Of a DNA stretch of 64,000 nt, positions 57,714-64,000 are shown piece by piece. The stretch covers positions 151,680-215,679 of the forward strand of contig NZ_JARLLG010000007.1 in assembly GCF_029382255.1 (NCBI RefSeq), read 5' to 3'. The DNA is from Isoptericola croceus (GTDB lineage Bacteria; Actinomycetota; Actinomycetes; Actinomycetales; Cellulomonadaceae). A program made the translations under genes and the position numbers. Every line of letters starts with the position of its first letter. The first letter of the stretch is position 1. The notes under the pieces are model-generated. The model made no database searches. It was not told the origin of the DNA and was given only the letters and a program-made list of their open reading frames with translations.

Positions 57714-59078
57714 GTGAAGAGCGCCGTCGAGACCCTGGACCCCACCAAGGTCAAGCTGACCGTCGAGGTGGAGTACGACGAGCTCAAGCCGAGCATCGAC
57801 CACGCCTACAAGCACATCGCGGAGCAGGTGAACATCCCCGGCTTCCGCAAGGGCAAGGTCCCCCCGCGCATCATCGACCAGCGGGTCGGCTGGGGTGCCG
57901 TCGTCGAGCACGCCGTCAACGAGGGCCTGTCGGGCTTCTACCGTGACGCGGTGAACGAGAGCGAGCTGCGCCCGCTCGGTCAGCCCGAGGTCGAGGTCAC
58001 CGAGATCCCCGAGAAGGCCGGCGAGGGCCAGCTGGCGTTCGTCGCCGAGGTCGAGGTCCGCCCCGAGCTCACGCTGCCCGAGCTGTCCGGCCTCGACGTG
58101 ACCGTCGAGTCGACCGAGGTCGCCGACGCCGACGTGGACGAGCGGCTCGAGTCCCTGCGCGAGCGCTTCGGCACCCTCGTGGGCGTCGACCGTCCCGCCG
58201 CCGAGGGCGACTACGTGGTCATCGACCTCAAGGCCGTCATCGGCGAGGAGGAGATCGACTCCGTCTCCGGCGTCTCCTACCAGATCGGCGCGGGCAACAT
58301 GCTCGAGGGGCTGGACGAGGCCCTGACGGGTCTGTCCGCCGACGAGACCACCACCTTCACGTCGAACCTGGCCGGAGGTGAGCACGCGGGCGACGAGGCG
58401 ACGGTCACCGTCACCGCCACCTCGGTCAAGGAGCGCGAGCTCCCCGAGACCGACGACGACTTCGCCCAGATGGCCTCGGAGTTCGACACCCTGGACGAGC
58501 TCAAGGCCGACCTGCGCGAGCAGGTCGCCTCGGCCAAGACCTCGAACCAGGCCGTCGCCGCCCGCGACGCCCTGCTCGAGAAGCTCCTCGAGGCTGTCGA
58601 GATCCCCGTGCCGCAGGGTGTCGTCGACGCCGAGGTGCACCGCCACCTCGAGCAGGAGGGGCGCCTCGAGGACTCCGAGCACCGCGCCGAGGTCGTCGTG
58701 GACGCCACCAAGGCGATCAAGAACCAGATCCTGCTCGACACCCTCGCTGAGCAGCTCAAGGTGCAGGTCGGCCAGGGCGAGCTCATCGAGTACCTGGTGC
58801 AGGCCTCCCAGCAGTACGGCATGGAGCCGCAGCAGTTCATCCAGACCCTCGACCAGGGCGGGCAGATCCCCGCGATGGTCGGCGAGGTCGCGCGCTCCAA
58901 GGCGCTCGCCGTCGCGCTGCGCGACATCGAGGTCAAGGACTCCGAGGGCAACGTCGTCGACCTGACCGAGTTCATCGGCACCGCCGAGGACGACGAGGCC
59001 GAGGCCGCCGCCGCCGAGGACGCTGCCGAGGACGAGGTCGCCGAGGAGTCGGCGACCGAGGACCAGGCCAAGGCCTGA
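57714..59078 (+). CDS. tig: Trigger factor
   Basis: A 454-residue ribosome-associated chaperone with three domains. The N-terminal ribosome-binding domain has the [12 protein letters not shown] loop that docks on L23. The central FKBP-type prolyl isomerase begins [19 protein letters not shown] and has [24 protein letters not shown]. The C-terminal helical chaperone arms are followed by a very acidic Ala/Glu/Asp tail of about 30 residues. It binds nascent chains at the tunnel exit. GTG 57714 follows GGAG. It heads the conserved tig-clpP1-clpP2-clpX cluster and is closed by a terminator. Confidence 0.97.
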   Translation: MKSAVETLDPTKVKLTVEVEYDELKPSIDHAYKHIAEQVNIPGFRKGKVPPRIIDQRVGWGAVVEHAVNEGLSGFYRDAVNESELRPLGQPEVEVTEIPEKAGEGQLAFVAEVEVRPELTLPELSGLDVTVESTEVADADVDERLESLRERFGTLVGVDRPAAEGDYVVIDLKAVIGEEEIDSVSGVSYQIGAGNMLEGLDEALTGLSADETTTFTSNLAGGEHAGDEATVTVTATSVKERELPETDDDFAQMASEFDTLDELKADLREQVASAKTSNQAVAARDALLEKLLEAVEIPVPQGVVDAEVHRHLEQEGRLEDSEHRAEVVVDATKAIKNQILLDTLAEQLKVQVGQGELIEYLVQASQQYGMEPQQFIQTLDQGGQIPAMVGEVARSKALAVALRDIEVKDSEGNVVDLTEFIGTAEDDEAEAAAAEDAAEDEVAEESATEDQAKA

Positions 59079-59090
59079 CCACCCTGCTGC

Positions 59091-59137
59091 ACGACGACGG
59101 CCCGCACCTTCTCCCGGAGGGTGCGGGCCGTCGTCGT
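59091..59137 (+). terminator. Terminator after tig
   Basis: An 18-bp stem (ACGACGACGGCCCGCACC and its complement) with an 11-base loop, 12 bases after the tig stop. Confidence 0.88.
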
Positions 59138-59156
59138 CCCCGGTGGCAGGCCTGTG

Positions 59157-59167
59157 CGCCCGCAGCG
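59157..59167. promoter_or_regulatory. Candidate ClgR-type operator upstream of clpP1
   Basis: CGC-ccgca-GCG followed by AAAC matches the CGC-N5-GCG core of ClgR sites that activate clp genes in actinobacteria. It lies 78 bases before the clpP1 GTG. The flanks fit the consensus only partly. Confidence 0.4.
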
Positions 59168-59244
59168 AAACAAGGCACATCAGGGACTCTTCGGCCCCGT
59201 GGGGCGCGTTAGGGTCGAGCGACAGCGAACCGAAGGAGACGGAC

Positions 59245-59883
59245 GTGAACGATCTGCTGCAGGTGGACCAGGAGACGCCCATGGCCCGGTCCGAAGGACA
59301 GGGCCTCGGCCTCAACGACTCCATCTACAACCGGCTCCTCAGGGAGCGCATCATCTGGCTGGGTTCGGAGGTGCGCGACGACAACGCCAATGCGATCTGC
59401 GCCCAGCTGATGCTCCTGGCGGCCGAGGACCCCGACAAGGACATCTACCTCTACATCAACTCCCCGGGCGGTTCGATCACGGCCGGCATGGCGATCTACG
59501 ACACCATGCAGTTCATCCAGCCGGACGTCGCCACCGTGGCCATGGGCATGGCCGCCTCGATGGGGCAGTTCCTGCTGTCCTCGGGGGCGAAGGGCAAGCG
59601 CTACATCACCCCTCACGCCCGTGTGCTGATGCACCAGCCGTCCGGCGGGGTGGGCGGTACGGCCACCGACGTGCGCATCGGCGCCCAGCTCATCATGCAC
59701 ATGAAGAAGGTGCTCGCGGAGCTGACGGCAGAGCAGACCGGTCAGACGCTCGAGAAGATCCTCAAGGACAACGACCGCGACAAGTGGTTCACGGCGGAAG
59801 AGTCGCTCGAGTACGGGTTCGTCGACCGCGTCGTCGAGACGGCGTCGTCGGTCGCCGGTGGCGGTGGCACGAACGCCCGCTGA
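59245..59883 (+). CDS. clpP1: ATP-dependent Clp protease proteolytic subunit 1
   Basis: A 212-residue serine peptidase. Catalytic triad: Ser105 in [12 protein letters not shown], His130 in VLMHQPSGG, Asp179 in [33 protein letters not shown] is the family signature. The first ~20 residues are a short propeptide-like extension. Actinobacterial ClpP1 and ClpP2 assemble into a mixed tetradecamer that needs ClpX or ClpC. GTG 59245 has AAGGAG 6 bases upstream. The clpP2 ATG is 52 bases downstream, so they form one operon. Confidence 0.96.
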   Translation: MNDLLQVDQETPMARSEGQGLGLNDSIYNRLLRERIIWLGSEVRDDNANAICAQLMLLAAEDPDKDIYLYINSPGGSITAGMAIYDTMQFIQPDVATVAMGMAASMGQFLLSSGAKGKRYITPHARVLMHQPSGGVGGTATDVRIGAQLIMHMKKVLAELTAEQTGQTLEKILKDNDRDKWFTAEESLEYGFVDRVVETASSVAGGGGTNAR

Positions 59884-59935
59884 CACCACCCCCACCGACC
59901 CCGGTCGCAAGACCCATCCTGTTTCGAGGAGAACC

Positions 59936-60661
59936 ATGAGCTACTCGCCCGAGTACCAGTTCGCGATGACGGCCGAGCGCCTCGCCGGTGGCGCCGCACG
60001 CCCGGGCGGCGTCGCGATGCCGTACGGATCGAGCACCGCCGCGCCGTCTGCACGCTATGTGCTGCCCCAGTTCGAGGAGCGCACGCCGTACGGCTTCAAG
60101 CGTCAGGACCCGTACACGAAGCTGTTCGAGGACCGCATCATCTTCATGGGCGTCCAGGTCGATGACGCGTCGGCCGACGACGTCATGGCGCAGCTGCTAG
60201 TCCTGGAGTCCCAGGACCCGGACCGCGACATCATGATCTACATCAACTCGCCGGGTGGGTCGTTCACGGCCATGGCGGCGCTGTACGACACGATGCAGTT
60301 CATCAAGCCGCAGATCCAGACCGTCTGCCTCGGGCAGGCGGCGTCCGCCGCGGCGGTGCTGCTGGCCGCCGGCCAGAAGGGCAAGCGCCTGGCGCTGCCC
60401 AACGCCCGCGTCCTCATCCACCAGCCGGCGATGGAGAACGGCGGCTACGCCCAGGCCTCCGACATCGAGATCCACGCCAACGAGCTGATCCGGATGCGCG
60501 AGTGGCTCGAGGCGACGCTCGCCTTCCACACCGGCAAGGAGGTCGACCAGATCCGCGACGACATCGAGCGCGACAAGATCCTCACGGCGGCCCAGGCCCT
60601 GGAGTACGGTCTCGTCGACCAGGTCCTCGAGTCCCGCAAGGCGCTGCAGCTCGAGCGCTGA
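59936..60661 (+). CDS. clpP2: ATP-dependent Clp protease proteolytic subunit 2
   Basis: A 241-residue serine peptidase with a longer N-terminal propeptide (about 40 residues, ending before [13 protein letters not shown]). Ser138 in [11 protein letters not shown], His162 in [13 protein letters not shown] and Asp in [11 protein letters not shown] form the triad. It pairs with ClpP1 in the heteromeric core; in actinobacteria the P2 ring is the docking face for the unfoldase. ATG with GAGGAGA upstream. A terminator follows, separating it from clpX. Confidence 0.96.
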   Translation: MSYSPEYQFAMTAERLAGGAARPGGVAMPYGSSTAAPSARYVLPQFEERTPYGFKRQDPYTKLFEDRIIFMGVQVDDASADDVMAQLLVLESQDPDRDIMIYINSPGGSFTAMAALYDTMQFIKPQIQTVCLGQAASAAAVLLAAGQKGKRLALPNARVLIHQPAMENGGYAQASDIEIHANELIRMREWLEATLAFHTGKEVDQIRDDIERDKILTAAQALEYGLVDQVLESRKALQLER

Positions 60662-60689
60662 CCGGTCACCGCCAAGGCGTGCGACGACT

Positions 60690-60733
60690 CGTGACCCGGG
60701 GCCCCGACGACAGGTCGGTTGCCCCGGGTCACG
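60690..60733 (+). terminator. Terminator after clpP2
   Basis: CGTGACCCGGGGC / GCCCCGGGTCACG, 13 bp, with an inner stem CCGAC-gacag-GTCGG in the loop. Confidence 0.85.
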
Positions 60734-60752
60734 CCACACCGGGCCAATCGTG

Positions 60753-60781
60753 CTGACAACGGGGCCCGGGTGGTGTGGAAT
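60753..60781 (+). promoter_or_regulatory. Candidate clpX promoter
   Basis: CTGACA, 17 bases, TGGAAT: good spacing and a strong -35. Together with the preceding terminator it indicates that clpX is transcribed separately from clpP1P2. Confidence 0.5.
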
Positions 60782-60817
60782 GGGTGAAGGACCTGCACGA
60801 GACAAGGGAGGCCCGAG

Positions 60818-62083
60818 GTGGCTCGTATCGGTGACGGCGCAGACCTGCTCAAGTGCTCGTTCTGCGGCAAGTCTCAGAAACAGGTCAAGAAGCTCATCGC
60901 CGGACCGGGCGTGTACATCTGTGACGAGTGCATCGACCTGTGCAACGAGATCATCGAGGAAGAGCTCGGCGAGGCTGCCGAGGTCGGGATGACCGAGCTG
61001 CCCAAGCCGCGCGAGATCTTCACCTTCCTGGAGCAGTACGTCATCGGCCAGGACGGCGCCAAGCGCGCCCTCGCGGTCGCCGTGTACAACCACTACAAGC
61101 GGGTGCAGGCCGCCCCGCCGGTGAAGGACGACGAGGACTCCGTCGAGATCTCGAAGTCCAACATCCTGTTGATCGGTCCCACGGGTACGGGCAAGACGTA
61201 CCTCGCGCAGACCCTCGCCAAGATGCTCAACGTCCCCTTCGCGATCGCGGACGCCACGGCCCTCACCGAGGCGGGCTACGTGGGCGAGGACGTCGAGAAC
61301 ATCCTGCTCAAGCTCATCCAGGCGGCTGACTACGACGTCAAGAAGGCCGAGACGGGCATCATCTACATCGACGAGGTCGACAAGGTCGCCCGCAAGGCGG
61401 AGAACCCCTCGATCACCCGGGACGTCTCCGGCGAGGGCGTCCAGCAGGCGCTGCTGAAGATCATCGAGGGCACGAGCGCCTCGGTCCCTCCGCAGGGTGG
61501 TCGCAAGCACCCGCACCAGGAGTTCATCCAGATCGACACCTCGAACGTCCTGTTCATCGTCGCGGGTGCCTTCGCCGGTCTGGACGACATCATCGCCGCC
61601 CGGGCACGCCGGCGCGGCATCGGGTTCTCGGCGCCGATGGAGTCGGGCGGGGACGAGGACCTCTTCTCGGAGGTCCGGCCGGAGGACCTGCACAAGTTCG
61701 GTCTGATCCCGGAGTTCATCGGTCGGCTCCCTGTCATCGCGTCCGTCTCCCCGCTCGACCGCGAGGCACTGGTGCGGATCCTCACCGAGCCCCGCAACGC
61801 GCTCGTCAGGCAGTACCAGCGCATGTTCGAGATCGACGGCGTGCGGCTGGAGTTCGCGGACGACGCCATCGACGCCATCGCCGAGCAGGCACTGCTGCGT
61901 GGCACCGGCGCCCGCGGTCTGCGCGCCATCATGGAGGAGGTCCTCCAGCAGGTGATGTTCGACGTCCCGAGCCGCGACGACGTCGAGGGCGTGGTCGTCA
62001 CGCGCGACGTCGTCGAGCAGAACGTCAACCCGACCATCGTCCCGCGGACCTCGGGCCCGGTGCGCAACCGCAAGTCCGCCTGA
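60818..62083 (+). CDS. clpX: ATP-dependent Clp protease ATP-binding subunit ClpX
   Basis: A 421-residue AAA+ unfoldase. An N-terminal C4 zinc-binding domain (Cys13, Cys16, Cys35, Cys38) binds adaptors and substrates. Walker A is IGPTGTGKT, Walker [10 protein letters not shown], pore loop [10 protein letters not shown], and the ClpP-docking loop is near RRGIGFSAP. Arg finger region: [14 protein letters not shown] 60818 is 7 bases after GGGAGG. Confidence 0.97.
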   Translation: MARIGDGADLLKCSFCGKSQKQVKKLIAGPGVYICDECIDLCNEIIEEELGEAAEVGMTELPKPREIFTFLEQYVIGQDGAKRALAVAVYNHYKRVQAAPPVKDDEDSVEISKSNILLIGPTGTGKTYLAQTLAKMLNVPFAIADATALTEAGYVGEDVENILLKLIQAADYDVKKAETGIIYIDEVDKVARKAENPSITRDVSGEGVQQALLKIIEGTSASVPPQGGRKHPHQEFIQIDTSNVLFIVAGAFAGLDDIIAARARRRGIGFSAPMESGGDEDLFSEVRPEDLHKFGLIPEFIGRLPVIASVSPLDREALVRILTEPRNALVRQYQRMFEIDGVRLEFADDAIDAIAEQALLRGTGARGLRAIMEEVLQQVMFDVPSRDDVEGVVVTRDVVEQNVNPTIVPRTSGPVRNRKSA

Positions 62084-62160
62084 CCTCGTTCCGGCCCGCG
62101 GACGAAGGTCACATGCCGGTCACGCGCCCCGGGGGCCACCGGCGACCGTAGGATCGGCAC

Positions 62161-62538
62161 ATGGCCCAGCCCTTCGACGAAGCGCCCGTTCCCGAGACCG
62201 GACGGGCGCTGCCTCCCGAGATCCTCGCGCTGCGCAGCACCATCGACAACATCGACGCGGCGCTGGTCCACCTGCTGGCCGAACGGTTCCGGGCGACCGA
62301 GCGGGTCGGTGAGCTCAAGGCGACCGACGGGCTGCCGCCGGCCGACCCGCAGCGGGACCGCCAGCAGATCGACCGCCTCAAGACGATTGCCTCCGGGGCA
62401 GGTCTCGACCCGCAGTTTGCCGAGCAGTTCCGCAACTTCATCGTCTCGGAGGTCATCCGCCACCACGAGCGGATCGCTGCCGAGCACGCGGCCGGCAAGC
62501 GTGCGGGGAACGCGCCACCCCTCGACACCTACAGTTGA
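62161..62538 (+). CDS. Chorismate mutase (AroQ type)
   Basis: A 125-residue all-helical AroQ-fold protein: [61 protein letters not shown] matches the actinobacterial intracellular class, with the Arg and Lys of the active site in RST.DNID and RVGELKA. It converts chorismate to prephenate for Phe/Tyr. In this group activity is usually boosted by DAHP synthase. No signal peptide. It follows clpX by 77 bases. Confidence 0.9.
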   Translation: MAQPFDEAPVPETGRALPPEILALRSTIDNIDAALVHLLAERFRATERVGELKATDGLPPADPQRDRQQIDRLKTIASGAGLDPQFAEQFRNFIVSEVIRHHERIAAEHAAGKRAGNAPPLDTYS

Positions 62539-62667
62539 AGAGCGTCGAGGTAGCGCTCGTTTCGTCGACTGCGAACGAATCCCGCTGACCGGGTCCTGCG
62601 GGTGGCGCGCCACCTGGATCCGTCGCACGCTGGGAGGCACAGTCGACGGACCCAAGGGGGATCCTGC

Positions 62668-63918
62668 ATGACGATCGAATGGCTCAAACCTCTCGTCGGC
62701 CACCCGGGCCCGTTCGCGACCGTCTATCTGGACGCGACGCGTGCGGCCGAGGCCGGTGACCGGGACGTGGCGAACCGCTGGCGCTCGGTGCGGCGGATGC
62801 TCGCGAAGCAGGGCGCGCCGGACGGTGTGCTCCGCGACCTGGACGAGGCGGTGGACCGGCCCACGAGGGTTCCGGGACCGCACGGACGGGTACTCATCGC
62901 TGACGCCGAGGGCGTCCTGGTCGATCGGGTGCTGCGCGAACCGCCGGCCGTCATGGCCGGTGTCTGGCACCAGGTGCCGTCGCTGCTGCAGGCCGCGCGC
63001 TCGGCGGACCAGTCGGTGGACGCGCTCTTCGTCGCCGTCGACCGTCAGGGTGCGGACTTCAGCGCCGTGGACGGCGAGGGCCACCTGGTCGGCGAGTCGG
63101 AGACGTTCGAGGGTTCGCACGACGAGGTCTCCAAGACGTCCAGCACGTCCACCAAGCGAGCCACGATCGAGTCCCGCGCCGAGGACTCGTGGCGCCGCAA
63201 CGCGGAGGCGGTCGCCGCGGAGATCGGGCGACGCGTGGCGGCCGCGCAGCCGGAGATCGTGCTGATCACCGGGGACGTGCGAGCCGTGAACCTCGTGCGC
63301 GGCGCCCTCGGTCAGGAGGCCTCCCGGCTCACCGTCGAGGTGCCGGGTGGCGGGCGCCAGGGCACCGGCGTGCACCCGGACGCCTTCGCGACGGCGGCGG
63401 CCGACGCGCTCGACGCGTTCCGCGAGCGTCGTCAGGAGCGATCCCTGGCCGAGCTGCGTGAGGGACTCGGCCGTGAGGCGGGGGCGGTGACGAGCGTGGA
63501 CGACGTCGTCGAGATGCTCTCGCGCGGGCAGGTCAAGCGCCTCGTGCTGTCGGAGGACCTGGCCGACGACGCGGCTCGTGCCCTGCGTTCCTGGAGCGAC
63601 GGCGATGCCGGTGGACCGTGGTTCGGAGGGCTGCTCAACGGCCGGCACCTATGGATCGGGCCGGAGCCGCTGCACATCGGCGTCGCGAAGGCCCAGCTCG
63701 AGGGCCTGGGCGTCTCGGAGGGGCTGGAGGAGCTGCCTGCGGCGTCCGCGCTGCTGCGCGCCGCCGTCGCGCAGGACGCCGGCCTCACGTTCGCGCCCGC
63801 GGGCTCCGTCGAGCTGATGGACGGTGTCGGGGCGACGCTGCGGTGGCACGACGACGGGACCCCGCACGAGTCGGCCGACTCGATGAGCGGGGACAGCGCT
63901 CGTCGCATGGCGATCTGA
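62668..63918 (+). CDS. Rv2629/BaeRF2-family protein (eRF1-like, putative ribosome hibernation factor)
   Basis: A 416-residue protein matching the Rv2629 family. Opening: [23 protein letters not shown]. Later: [79 protein letters not shown]. End: [29 protein letters not shown]. The family is distantly related to eRF1/pelota (bacterial archaeo-eukaryotic release factor family 2), and related factors (Balon) bind idle ribosomes in the A site. The GGQ of true release factors is not seen. ATG 62668 after AAGGGGG. The assignment to hibernation is by family. Confidence 0.85.
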   Translation: MTIEWLKPLVGHPGPFATVYLDATRAAEAGDRDVANRWRSVRRMLAKQGAPDGVLRDLDEAVDRPTRVPGPHGRVLIADAEGVLVDRVLREPPAVMAGVWHQVPSLLQAARSADQSVDALFVAVDRQGADFSAVDGEGHLVGESETFEGSHDEVSKTSSTSTKRATIESRAEDSWRRNAEAVAAEIGRRVAAAQPEIVLITGDVRAVNLVRGALGQEASRLTVEVPGGGRQGTGVHPDAFATAAADALDAFRERRQERSLAELREGLGREAGAVTSVDDVVEMLSRGQVKRLVLSEDLADDAARALRSWSDGDAGGPWFGGLLNGRHLWIGPEPLHIGVAKAQLEGLGVSEGLEELPAASALLRAAVAQDAGLTFAPAGSVELMDGVGATLRWHDDGTPHESADSMSGDSARRMAI

Positions 63919-63932
63919 CCACCCAGGACGCC

Positions 63933-64000
63933 GGGGGGGGGGGGCCCCCCCCCCCCCCCCCGCCGCCCCCCCCCCCCCCGGGCCGCCCCGCCCGCCCCAG
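63933..64000. other. G/C homopolymer tract at the window end, probable assembly artefact
   Basis: Twelve G are followed by seventeen C and further runs of C, with almost no A or T for 67 bases. This is unlike any other part of the window and looks like low-quality sequence at a contig end. I see nothing biological in it. Confidence 0.8.

Noticed and set aside
57714-59078. A long minus-strand frame antisense to trigger factor
   Set aside because: The translation is a Leu/Gly/Val/Asp shadow of tig. The real minus-strand gene in that frame is only the nucleotidyltransferase at 56655-57470.

Overview
The window is a high-GC (about 72%) actinobacterial chromosome segment. Gene content points to a cellulolytic relative of Cellulomonas, Cellulosimicrobium or Isoptericola. 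The evidence is a set of secreted GH6, GH10, GH48 and GH74 enzymes plus an AA10 oxygenase, all ending in CBM2 modules, together with F420-type oxidoreductases, a tig-clpP1-clpP2-clpX cluster and frequent GTG starts. No species is claimed. The last ~70 bases are a G/C homopolymer tract that looks like a contig-end artefact.

Layout. 1-8.4 kb: housekeeping and unassigned genes (SSB-like protein, ABC-F factor EttA, APH-fold kinase, two overlapping membrane-associated GTPases, a hotdog thioesterase). 8.5-22 kb: the cellulose/xyloglucan/xylan degradation cluster. LacI regulator, GH6, GH10 and GH74 run on the minus strand. A divergent sensor (LacI-type sugar-binding domain, PAS, degenerate GGDEF) and then GH48 run on the plus strand. 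The GH6, GH48 and GH74 promoters share a 13-bp element CCTAAACGTTTCG in the same orientation to the gene, followed by a GCGCT-centred palindrome. A degenerate version precedes the AA10 gene at 49.6 kb. 22-36 kb: TetR/ABC exporter pair, SDR-DUF2867 gene coupled to an orphan topoisomerase IB N-terminal domain, TesB and truncated haemoglobin, a lone PTS EIIB, MscS-type channel, MalQ and aminopeptidase N. 36-48 kb: PH-domain membrane proteins, M13 peptidase, RpiB-Nei2, a kinase-like protein, an Eis-like acetyltransferase, an alkyltransferase-like protein, an LLM oxidoreductase and the cysK-cysE operon. The operon is preceded by a promoter and a well-placed cysteine-rich leader ORF that predicts cysteine-responsive attenuation. 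48.5-52.3 kb: AA10 oxygenase, tRNA-Gly, tRNA-Pro, then a lower-GC accessory patch with two unrecognised genes and a decayed alkylsulfatase. 52.3-64 kb: DUF202 pair, DUF4190 protein, a TetR with two 22-bp operators facing a deazaflavin-dependent reductase, a thioredoxin-reductase-like flavoprotein facing an XRE-cupin regulator, a nucleotidyltransferase, trigger factor, ClpP1, ClpP2, ClpX, chorismate mutase and an Rv2629/BaeRF2-like protein.

A family of four ~72-bp hairpin repeats sits at gene ends (2.9, 8.4, 11.4 and 13.0 kb), three of them in the gaps of the minus-strand cellulase genes. The findings I rate highest are the Cys leader, the LacI-PAS-GGDEF sensor with its neighbouring operator system, the hairpin family, and the orphan topoisomerase IB domain.
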